Of a DNA stretch of 64,000 nt, positions 56,741-64,000 are shown piece by piece. Source of the stretch: Atopomonas hussainii (GTDB lineage: Bacteria; Pseudomonadota; Gammaproteobacteria; Pseudomonadales; Pseudomonadaceae); NCBI RefSeq assembly GCF_900109735.1, contig NZ_FOAS01000008.1:1-64000 (forward strand), written 5' to 3'. The translations under genes were made by a program, and so were the position numbers. Below the pieces are notes generated by a model, which saw nothing but the letters and a program-made list of their open reading frames with translations, made no database searches and had not been told where the DNA came from. How positions within the stretch are numbered: the first letter of the stretch is position 1; each line of letters opens with the position of its first letter.

Positions 56741-59145
56741 ATGCCCCCATGCTGCTGCCCGAGGCGCAAGTCTCGCAACACCTTGGCCAAGTGCTGAATC
56801 CAGCCGATTGGCACGCTGCCGGTCGTGCGCTGGTGGAAAAGTGCCTGGCCGAATTCCTCTACGAAGAAGTGCTCAGCGCCAATCCGCTGGAGCAAGATCA
56901 ATGGGCCGTGGTGCTGCCGGCGGCCACCTACCGCTTTACCGCTCGCCAACAGCAGCTTGGCCATTGGCAGCTGGCCCCCGGCAGCGTGCTGCGCGATGGC
57001 GAGCCGGCGTGGGATTTGCTGCTGTTCATTCGCGAACTGGCGGCGGTGATTAGCATCAGCCCCTTCACTTTGACCTACCTGCAGCGCGAGCTGAGCAATA
57101 CCTGGTTGGCCGATGCGCACCTGCGCGCCTTGTCGCGCCCGAGCAGTGCCGAGCTGATTCAGAGCGAAGATGCTGAGGTATGTCGGCACCTGAGCGGCCA
57201 CCCGTGGATTGTGATGAGCAAAGGGCGGATTGGCTTTTCCTACGCCGACTATCGTCGTTTTGCCCCGGAATGCGCCGAGCCGCTGGCTCTGCCGTGGGTG
57301 GCGGTAAAACGTGAACGCGCGCGCTGGCAGGGTGTTAATGGCTTAAGCGAGCAAGCTCTGCTGGATGCGCAATTGGATGCCGACTGCCAAGCGCGCTTCA
57401 CCGCTGTGCTGGCTGAGGCCGGCGTGGCAGCCGAGGATTACCTGTGGCTGCCGGTGCACCCTTGGCAGTGGGATAACTGGCTGATCGGCTCGTTTGCCAG
57501 CGAGATTGCCCAGCGCGAACTGATCTGGCTGGGCGAGGCACCTGAGCGTTATCAGCCGCTGCAGTCGATCCGTACCTTCGCCAACCGCGAGGCGCCGCAG
57601 AAGCCGCACATCAAGCTGCCGCTGTCGATTCTGAACACCGCGGTGTATCGCGGCTTGCCCGGCGAGCGCACCGAGCTGGCTCCGGCACTCAGCCAATGGC
57701 TGGCCGATAACCTAGGACAGGATGCGCAGCTGAAAGCCTATGGCCTGGTCATGCTGCGCGAGATTGCCAGCGTCAACGTGCCGCATGTGGGTTACGAGGC
57801 CACCGTGGGCAGCCCGTACCAGTTCCGCGAGCTGTTTGGCTGCCTGTGGCGCGAGAGTGTCGATAGCCTCTTGGCCGAGCACGAGCAGGCCATCACCCAA
57901 GCCGCGCTGGTGCATGAAGATGCGCAAGGCTATCCGCTGCTCGCCAGCCTCATTGCACAAAGCGGCTTAACCAGCGAAGCCTGGCTGGCGCGCTACTTTG
58001 CCGTGTGCTTGCCGCCGCTGCTGCACAGCTTGTACCGCTTTGGCTTGGTGTTCTCGCCGCACGGCGAAAATACCTTGCTGATCCACGAGAACGGCGTGCC
58101 CACGCGCTTGGTGCTGAAAGACTTTATCGACGACATCAACCTGATCGATCAAGACTTCCCCGAGCTGGCCAACCTGCCGGATGCCTTAGGCAAGGTGCTG
58201 CTGCGCCACCCGCCGGAGGTGCTTGGCCACTTCATCTTTACTGGCCTGTTCGTGGTGCATTACCGCTACCTGTCCAACATTACCCAGCTGCTGGGCATCA
58301 GCGAACTGCGTTTCTGGCGGCTAGCGCAGCAGGCGGTGGCCGACTACCACCAAGCGCATCCAGAACTGGCCGAGCGCATTGCTTTGTTCGACTTGCAGCG
58401 CCCGTTGTTTGAAAAGGTCTGCCTGAACCGCGTGCGCCTGTTCACTCAAGGTTATGCCGATGATGCCGAACGCCCGGTGCCGGATGTGTTGGCGCCGATC
58501 TTAAACCCCATCAGCCCATCCACTTTAACGGCGTGGCAGGCCAAAGGCGCCGAGCAGCCAGCAGCGGGCTTATTAGCGCGGGAAGATTTTTACTACCGCC
58601 GCGCCGATTTGCCCAGTGGCCATGTGGTGAGCCTGCGCCCGGTGCAGCTAGGGCGTGACTTGCCGCTGTTGCATCGCTGGATGAACACCGAACACGTGAT
58701 CGAGCAGTGGCAACTGAATAAGCCTATCGAAGCGCTGCGCGAGCATTTTGCTCAAGCGCTGGCCGACGACCACCACCGCCTGTGTTTGGTCAACGTTAAT
58801 GGTGTGGATATCGGCTACACCGAGATCTACCACGCCCCGCGTGATCGTTTGGCGCAGTTCTACCCGGCCGATGAACATGACTGGGGCTGGCATTTGCTGA
58901 TCGGCGAGCCGCAGCGGGTGGGCCAAGGCTATGCCGAGGCGATCATCCGGGTGACGACCCAGCTGATTTTTGCTGCGACACCGGCGCAGAAAGTGGTCGG
59001 CGAGCCCGATCACCGCGTCAAACCCTATGCCGTGTTGGCCGAGCGACTGCATTACGAGCCGCAGGGCTTAGTCGAAATGCCGGAGAAAACCGCCATGCTC
59101 TACTACTGCTGGCGCGAGCGCTTTCAGGCGGCGTGGGGCGCATAG
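56737..59145 (+). CDS. Fused IucA/IucC siderophore synthetase and GNAT acyltransferase (RhbF-RhbD-like)
   Basis: A protein of 802 residues. Residues about 1-605 form a second NIS synthetase: HPWQWDNWLIG near 240, SIRTFANREAPQKPHIKLPL, and a C-terminal SPHGENTLLIHENGVP segment. Residues about 615-800 form an acyltransferase of the RhbD/IucB-like GNAT type: GHVVSLRPVQLGRDLPLLHRWM, GYTEIYHAPRD and EPQRVGQGYAEAIIRV. Rhizobactin 1021 biosynthesis uses separate rhbF and rhbD. The fusion supplies hydroxylamine acylation and final citrate condensation in one chain. Last gene of the operon. Confidence 0.9.
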   Translation: MNAPMLLPEAQVSQHLGQVLNPADWHAAGRALVEKCLAEFLYEEVLSANPLEQDQWAVVLPAATYRFTARQQQLGHWQLAPGSVLRDGEPAWDLLLFIRELAAVISISPFTLTYLQRELSNTWLADAHLRALSRPSSAELIQSEDAEVCRHLSGHPWIVMSKGRIGFSYADYRRFAPECAEPLALPWVAVKRERARWQGVNGLSEQALLDAQLDADCQARFTAVLAEAGVAAEDYLWLPVHPWQWDNWLIGSFASEIAQRELIWLGEAPERYQPLQSIRTFANREAPQKPHIKLPLSILNTAVYRGLPGERTELAPALSQWLADNLGQDAQLKAYGLVMLREIASVNVPHVGYEATVGSPYQFRELFGCLWRESVDSLLAEHEQAITQAALVHEDAQGYPLLASLIAQSGLTSEAWLARYFAVCLPPLLHSLYRFGLVFSPHGENTLLIHENGVPTRLVLKDFIDDINLIDQDFPELANLPDALGKVLLRHPPEVLGHFIFTGLFVVHYRYLSNITQLLGISELRFWRLAQQAVADYHQAHPELAERIALFDLQRPLFEKVCLNRVRLFTQGYADDAERPVPDVLAPILNPISPSTLTAWQAKGAEQPAAGLLAREDFYYRRADLPSGHVVSLRPVQLGRDLPLLHRWMNTEHVIEQWQLNKPIEALREHFAQALADDHHRLCLVNVNGVDIGYTEIYHAPRDRLAQFYPADEHDWGWHLLIGEPQRVGQGYAEAIIRVTTQLIFAATPAQKVVGEPDHRVKPYAVLAERLHYEPQGLVEMPEKTAMLYYCWRERFQAAWGA

Positions 59146-59202
59146 GTTTTTTGCGGTTAAACAAGGCAAGCGCTGCACTAAGGCCTATGCTGAAGTGTGA
59201 GT

Positions 59203-59252
59203 CCCGCCCTTTGCGGGCGGGCTGTTCAGGCTGACGAGCGGGCAAGCCCGCT
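59203..59252. terminator. GC-rich hairpins after the siderophore operon
   Basis: Two adjacent inverted repeats: CCCGCC/GGCGGG (59203-59221) and AGCGGGC-AA-GCCCGCT (59237-59252). Neither has a T-run, so they may slow transcription or protect the mRNA end and are not a classical terminator. The remaining bases to 59265 hold the ribosome site CAGGAG of the next gene. Confidence 0.45.
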
Positions 59253-59265
59253 GCAGGAGTTAGCA

Positions 59266-60174
59266 ATGTGGACTTGGCATAACGCCTTATTGCTCAGCAC
59301 AGGCCTAGCCCTTGGCTTATTGCTGTTGCCGCCTGTGTTATGGCGTTTGCAGCAGCGCTGTGTACAAGCGTTGCTGCAACCCAGCGCTGTGCTGCCCAGT
59401 GCCGCCGCAAAAGCCCTCAGTGTGCAGCTGTATTGGCCCTTGCACGGACAAGCGGAGCATGTGGTCGCGGGCTTAGATAAGGCGCGCTTATGGCACTACC
59501 CGCGGGCGCAGTGGCAATTACTGCTGCATAGCACCACCGCAGACGATGCCAGCGTGCTGGCGGCCGATTGCCTGCAACAGCCGGGTTTTCGCCAGTTGCC
59601 GGTGCGTTGGTTAAGCGCCGGCCAGCGCCCGGTCGATGGCTTAGATGACAACGCGGATGTGCTGCTGATTAACACCAGCGCCACCACGTGGCACAGCCAT
59701 TGGCTGAATGACTTGGCCGCGCGCTTTCAGCGTGCGCCACTGATGGCTATTCAACTGGCCGAACAAGGCTGGGCGCTGCGTTTAAGCGTGGTGCGACCAT
59801 GGTTGGAGCGCGGTATTGAGCCGCACACCTTGCCGGCGCTATTGGCCGCGCAGGGTTACGAGCTGCAGCGTGAACAAGCCGTGCCGGCTGAAGGCGGGCG
59901 TGAAGCACGGCCGCTGTTGCGCTCGGTATTAAGAGCCTCGCTGCGTGGTGTGCTGCTGTTGAGCAGCCTGCTGCGTGGCATGCGCCCTTGGTTAGGTGGG
60001 CTGCTATTGCTGGGCTTGCTGGCGGCGGCGTGGCAACAGGCGCTGCACGGTTGGTTGTGGTTGGCCTTGCCGCTGGCGGCTTTGCTGCTGCGCCAGTCGG
60101 CCACTCGCTGGGCAAGGCGTTGGCGGCGTCTCAGCGGGGCTTGGCAACAAGCGCCAATGCTGCGCGTCGGTTAA
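59266..60174 (+). CDS. Membrane-associated protein of unknown function
   Basis: A protein of 302 residues. One N-terminal membrane helix (about 7-28), a soluble middle (about 45-215) with alternating helices and strands, and two close C-terminal hydrophobic segments (about 228-272) ending in an arginine-rich tail. ATG 59266 has GGAG upstream. I recognise no family motif. It lies between the siderophore operon and csiV, converging on csiV across a terminator. It may be a species- or genus-level gene. Confidence 0.7.
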   Translation: MWTWHNALLLSTGLALGLLLLPPVLWRLQQRCVQALLQPSAVLPSAAAKALSVQLYWPLHGQAEHVVAGLDKARLWHYPRAQWQLLLHSTTADDASVLAADCLQQPGFRQLPVRWLSAGQRPVDGLDDNADVLLINTSATTWHSHWLNDLAARFQRAPLMAIQLAEQGWALRLSVVRPWLERGIEPHTLPALLAAQGYELQREQAVPAEGGREARPLLRSVLRASLRGVLLLSSLLRGMRPWLGGLLLLGLLAAAWQQALHGWLWLALPLAALLLRQSATRWARRWRRLSGAWQQAPMLRVG

Positions 60175-60186
60175 ATCGGCCGGCAT

Positions 60187-60226
60187 AAAAAAGACTCAGG
60201 CGCCCAATGGCGCCTGAGTCTTTTTT
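60187..60226. terminator. Bidirectional terminator between the membrane protein gene and csiV
   Basis: AAAAAAGACTCAGGCGCC pairs with GGCGCCTGAGTCTTTTTT. It is A-rich on the left and T-rich on the right, between convergent genes. Confidence 0.92.
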
Positions 60227-60245
60227 AGTAACGCGCGTAGGGCGC

Positions 60246-60770
60246 TTACAGCGGGCTAACGCGAATCAGCAGGCCAATGCTGCCGTGGTCAAAGTAGTTC
60301 AGCTCTTTGTAACGCAGGCGGCGTTCTTGCTTTAGGCGCTCGCTGGCGGCCAGCAGGCCGTCGTCGGCGAAGTGGTTAACCCACAAATCCACGCCGGCAT
60401 CGATGTAATTCACTTTGCGCAAATCCAGCTTCAGCTCTACCGGCTGGTGACCGTCTTGCAAGTCGCCGCCACCAATGCTGACGCTGGCTGGTTCGGCGCT
60501 CACGGCTTGCTTCCAGCTTTTTTGCATCAGCAACTGATAGCCATTGGCCGGGTTGTTCAGGCGGTCGGCTTCGCCAACCAGCATCGGGGTCATTTCCATG
60601 TCCGGTCGCACGGCTTGCGCGCCATCGGCCCAGGCATCGCTCACTGGCTGGCTGGCCAACAGCGGTTGCGCTTGGCGAAACACCAGCACTTCAATCTGGT
60701 ACAGCGATTGAGCAAAAGCTGGGGCGGCCAGCAGGGTGGAAAGAACAAGCAAGGTGCGCAGCAGCGACAT
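60246..60770 (-). CDS. csiV: CsiV-family exported protein
   Basis: A protein of 174 residues. ATG 60770 gives MSLLRTLLVLSTLLAAPAFA, a clean signal peptide; a TTG six bases upstream is not needed. The start of the mature part, QSLYQIEVLVFRQ, and the LKLDLRKVNYIDAGVDLWVN region match CsiV, a periplasmic peptidoglycan-binding protein first described in Vibrio. It follows mfd by 6 bp, the usual gammaproteobacterial order, so it is co-transcribed with mfd. Confidence 0.82.
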   Translation of the reverse strand: MSLLRTLLVLSTLLAAPAFAQSLYQIEVLVFRQAQPLLASQPVSDAWADGAQAVRPDMEMTPMLVGEADRLNNPANGYQLLMQKSWKQAVSAEPASVSIGGGDLQDGHQPVELKLDLRKVNYIDAGVDLWVNHFADDGLLAASERLKQERRLRYKELNYFDHGSIGLLIRVSPL

Positions 60771-60776
60771 GGGCAA

Positions 60777-63700
60777 TCAGTCCTTATTGGGTTTAGCAGA
60801 GCGGGCCAGACGTTCGAGCAGCGCTTCAACAGCATTGAAGCGCTCTTCCGGGCGGCTCATCGGCGAGGTGAAGCGTAGCAAGGTCGCGCCTTCAAGACGA
60901 TAGCGCGCCGGCTCACCTTGGATCAGTTTCACAATCGTCAGGGGGTCAACACAGGTGCTGGCGCTGAATTCGATACGTCCGCCGTGCGGGCCTGCATCGA
61001 TTTTGCTGATGCCCAGTGCTTCGGCCTGTTGCTTGAGCAAGGTCAGGCGGATGAGGTTTTTGGTGGGCTCAGGCAGCAGGCCAAAGCGGTCGATCATTTC
61101 CACTTGCAGCTCGCGCAGCTGCTCTTCGCTGTCGCAACTGGCAATGCGCTTGTAGATGATCAGACGGCTGTGCACATCCGGCAGGTAGTCCTCTGGGATC
61201 AATGCCGGAATGCGCAGGTTGATATCAATGCCGCTGGCCAGCGGTTGCTCTAGGTTGGGCTGTTCGCCTTTGCGGATGGCTTTCACCGCACGCTCGAGCA
61301 TGTCCATGTACAGGCTAAAACCCACCGCTTGAATCTGCCCGCTCTGACCATCGCCGAGCAGCTCACCGGCGCCGCGAATTTCCAAGTCGTGGGTGGCCAG
61401 CACAAAGCCGGCACCCAAATCTTGCGCATTGGCGATGGCTTCTAAGCGCTTCTCGGCATCGGGTGTCATTTGCTTACGATCAGGCGTGAGCAAGTAGGCA
61501 TAGGCTTGGTGATGGCTACGGCCTACGCGACCGCGCAGCTGGTGCAGCTGGGCTAAGCCGAACTTGTCGGCGCGCTCGATGATGATGGTGTTGGCGCTGG
61601 GTACGTCGATGCCGGTTTCGATAATCGTGGTGGTCACCAGCACGTTAAAGCGCTTGTGGTAGAAGTCGCCCATTACTTGCTCAAGATCGCGCTCGCGCAT
61701 TTGCCCGTGGCTCACGGCAATCCGCGCTTCGGGCACTAGCTCGGCCAATTCTTGGGCGCATTTCTCGATGGTTTTCACTTCGTTGTGCAGGTAGTACACC
61801 TGCCCGCCGCGCAGCAGTTCACGCAGCACGGCTTCTTTGATCACCGGCTTGTTCTGCGGCATCACGAAGGTGCGCACCGACAAACGCCGTGCCGGTGGCG
61901 TGGCGATAATCGACAGCTCGCGCAGACCCGACACGGCCATGTTTAGCGTGCGTGGAATCGGCGTGGCGGTGAGGGTGAGAATGTCCACTTCACTGCGCAG
62001 CGCTTTGAGCTGTTCTTTCTGGCGCACGCCAAAACGGTGCTCTTCGTCGATGATCAACAGGCCTAAGTTGGCGAACTGCACGTCTTCCTGCAGCAGCTTG
62101 TGGGTGCCGATGATGATGTCCACTTTGCCCTCGGCCAGCGCTTGCGCGGCACTGGAGACTTCTTTGGCCGAGCGAAAACGCGACATCAGCTCGACCTTTA
62201 CCGGCCAATCGGCAAAGCGGTCGCGGAAACTGTTGTAGTGCTGCTGGGCGAGCAGGGTGGTGGGCACCAGCACCGCCACTTGCTTGCCGCTGTGCACGGC
62301 GGTGAACGCGGCGCGCATCGCTACTTCGGTTTTGCCAAAGCCCACATCACCGCAAACCAAACGGTCCATGGGTTTGGCTTGGGTCATGTCCTGCATCACT
62401 GCGTCGATAGCAGCCTGCTGGTCGGGGGTTTCCTCAAAGGGGAAGCCTTCGGCAAAGCGGCGGTAATCTTCGGCGGGGTCGCTAAAGGCAAAGCCTTTGC
62501 GCGCGGCGCGGCGGGCGTAAATGTCCAGCAGTTCGGCGGCGACATCGCGCACTTGTTCGGCGGCTTTACGCCGGGCTTTTTGCCATTGCTCGCTGCCTAA
62601 ACGGTGCAGCGGGGCGAGTTCATCATCGGCGCCGGTGTAGCGGGCGATGAGGTGCAGGTTAGCCACCGGCACATACAGCTTGGCTTCGTCGGCGTATTCA
62701 AGCAGCAAGAACTCGGTGCTTTGGCCTTCCACTTCAATGGTGGTCAGGCCTTGGTAACGACCCACGCCGTGATCGATATGCACCACCGGCGCGCCCATGC
62801 GCAGCTCGGTGAGGTTTTTGATCAGGTTGTCGCCGCCCTCATTGCGCCGTTCGCGGCGGCGGCTTTGTGCAACGCGCTGACCAAATAATTGGCTTTCGCA
62901 GATGATCGCCAGCGAGTCGCTGACTAAGCCTGTTTGCAGCGGAGCAATGCAGATGGCGCTGTTGTGTTGGCTGGTTAAAAAGTCCAGCCAATGCTCGATC
63001 ACCACAGGTTTGCAGCCAATACGGGCTAGTAGTTCCAACAGTGCTTCGCGGCGGCCGGGCGACTCGGCAATGAATAAATGCCGGCCCGCATGGTTAGCGA
63101 GAAACGCGGCAACAGCGGCCAGCGGCTGCTCGGCTTTGGCCTCTACCGGCAGGCTTGGCGGGGCAGCGCAGTCGATGCGTTCGACGCCTACGGTGCTGGG
63201 CTCGTCGTCGTAACTTAAGGTTAAGCGCGGCCAGCGTTTTAATTCGGCGAAGCAGTCTTCCACCGGCAGAAACAAATCCTGCGGCGGCAGGATGGGGCGT
63301 TCGATGTCGTGGCGGCGGTCTTCATAGCGATTACGCACGTCGCGCCAGAATTGTTCGGCGGCCTTTTCGACGCCCGGCAGGGTAAATAGCTGGGTGTTTT
63401 TCGGCAGGTAGTCGAACAGGTTGGCGGTCTGCTCGTAAAACAGCGGCAGGTAGTACTCGATGCCGGCGGGAATCAGGTTGCTGGATAAATCCTGATACAG
63501 CGGGCAGCGGCGAAAATCCACATCAAAGCGTTCACGAAAGCGCGAGCGAAAGCCCAAGAGTGCTTCTTTGCTGGCCGGGAACTCTCGCCCAGGCAGCAAG
63601 CGCAGACTGTCGAGCTTGTCGAGGCTGCGCTGCGTTTCAGGGTCGAAGGTGCGCAGGGTGTCGATTTCATCATCAAACAAATCGACCCGAATCGGCGTTT

Positions 63701-64000
63701 GGCTGCCCATCGGAAATAAATCGAGCAACGCGCCGCGCACGGCAAACTCGCCGTGTTCGTACACGGTATCGACACAGCGGTAGCCGGCGGCTTCCAGCTG
63801 CTCGCGCATGCCGTCGAGGTTGAGCTTTTGCCCGGTTTTTAGCTCCAGACAATGGCCGCTGACGTAACTGGCCGGCGGCAGGCGGTGCAGCGCGGTGCTA
63901 ATCGGCACCAGCAATAAGCCATGGCTGACTTGCGGCAGGCGGAACAGCGTGGCTAAGCGCTGCGAGATGATGTCTTGGTGCGGCGAGAAGAGATCGTAGG
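60777..64000 (-). CDS. mfd: Transcription-repair coupling factor Mfd (5' end beyond window)
   Basis: About 1074 residues of a protein usually near 1150. The open frame runs through the right edge, where it reads YDLFSPHQDIISQRL, a known N-terminal motif; the apparent start at 63914 is internal. Visible parts: the UvrB-like damage-recognition homology region, the RNA-polymerase-interacting domain (VHIDHGVGRYQGL), and the translocase with Walker A GDVGFGKTEVAMRAA, DEEH box IDEEHRFGV and motifs TATPIPRTL and QLRGRVGRS. Mfd removes stalled RNA polymerase and recruits UvrA. It is complete at the C-terminus. Confidence 0.95.
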   Translation of the reverse strand, partial: YDLFSPHQDIISQRLATLFRLPQVSHGLLLVPISTALHRLPPASYVSGHCLELKTGQKLNLDGMREQLEAAGYRCVDTVYEHGEFAVRGALLDLFPMGSQTPIRVDLFDDEIDTLRTFDPETQRSLDKLDSLRLLPGREFPASKEALLGFRSRFRERFDVDFRRCPLYQDLSSNLIPAGIEYYLPLFYEQTANLFDYLPKNTQLFTLPGVEKAAEQFWRDVRNRYEDRRHDIERPILPPQDLFLPVEDCFAELKRWPRLTLSYDDEPSTVGVERIDCAAPPSLPVEAKAEQPLAAVAAFLANHAGRHLFIAESPGRREALLELLARIGCKPVVIEHWLDFLTSQHNSAICIAPLQTGLVSDSLAIICESQLFGQRVAQSRRRERRNEGGDNLIKNLTELRMGAPVVHIDHGVGRYQGLTTIEVEGQSTEFLLLEYADEAKLYVPVANLHLIARYTGADDELAPLHRLGSEQWQKARRKAAEQVRDVAAELLDIYARRAARKGFAFSDPAEDYRRFAEGFPFEETPDQQAAIDAVMQDMTQAKPMDRLVCGDVGFGKTEVAMRAAFTAVHSGKQVAVLVPTTLLAQQHYNSFRDRFADWPVKVELMSRFRSAKEVSSAAQALAEGKVDIIIGTHKLLQEDVQFANLGLLIIDEEHRFGVRQKEQLKALRSEVDILTLTATPIPRTLNMAVSGLRELSIIATPPARRLSVRTFVMPQNKPVIKEAVLRELLRGGQVYYLHNEVKTIEKCAQELAELVPEARIAVSHGQMRERDLEQVMGDFYHKRFNVLVTTTIIETGIDVPSANTIIIERADKFGLAQLHQLRGRVGRSHHQAYAYLLTPDRKQMTPDAEKRLEAIANAQDLGAGFVLATHDLEIRGAGELLGDGQSGQIQAVGFSLYMDMLERAVKAIRKGEQPNLEQPLASGIDINLRIPALIPEDYLPDVHSRLIIYKRIASCDSEEQLRELQVEMIDRFGLLPEPTKNLIRLTLLKQQAEALGISKIDAGPHGGRIEFSASTCVDPLTIVKLIQGEPARYRLEGATLLRFTSPMSRPEERFNAVEALLERLARSAKPNKD

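Overview
The window looks like a chromosomal segment of a Pseudomonadaceae bacterium (Pseudomonas or a close relative). Many proteins and gene neighbourhoods are of Pseudomonas type: ThrH, TtcA beginning [10 protein letters not shown], psrA followed closely by nagZ and an MTA/MTI phosphorylase gene, csiV next to mfd, metR/metE divergent, and tandem NlpC/P60 lipoproteins. Genes are tightly packed, with many 1-8 bp start/stop overlaps. No rRNA, tRNA or CRISPR array was recognised. Both edges cut a gene: an IS5-type transposase on the left and mfd on the right.

Layout. 1-348: right end of an IS5-family element. 462-2481: thrH and pabB, convergent. 2642-13364: two tandem MalT-like LuxR regulators, then a five-gene envelope/secretion locus (DUF6160 exported protein, C39-like peptidase, beta-barrel with an N-terminal helix, FadL-type barrel, FilE-like repeat protein). 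This locus resembles Acinetobacter 'Fil' and Pseudomonas Fap amyloid systems and is the best candidate for an undescribed system. 13428-21264: housekeeping and envelope genes (YIP1, DnaJ-related, DUF547, ttcA, Tag-like glycosylase, sirtuin, two NlpC/P60 lipoproteins, nitrobindin-like protein, dGTPase-like protein). 21639-22847: amtB without glnK.

22929-33671: napEDABC reads leftward from two FNR-type boxes. A three-gene signalling cassette reads rightward from the same region: a GAF/multi-PAS hybrid kinase whose first PAS keeps the FixL haem His and Arg at identical spacing, a single-domain receiver, and an Hpt-REC-REC-GGDEF diguanylate cyclase. Together they suggest an oxygen-sensing phosphorelay feeding c-di-GMP next to periplasmic nitrate reductase.

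33687-49393: metR/metE with a MetR-like box, glycine-zipper and membrane proteins, a class V aminotransferase-fold enzyme, TetR plus radical SAM, a run of small conserved Pseudomonas genes (DUF4823, DUF1285, coiled-coil protein, ACC-deaminase-like, cNMP-rhodanese), then psrA with two overlapping operators, an L,D-transpeptidase, nagZ and a phosphorylase.

49515-59145: a Fur-box-led six-gene operon for an NRPS-independent, citrate/1,3-diaminopropane siderophore of the rhizobactin 1021, schizokinen or acinetoferrin type. Its last gene fuses an IucA/IucC synthetase to a GNAT acyltransferase. 59266-64000: an unrecognised membrane protein, csiV and the 3' part of mfd.
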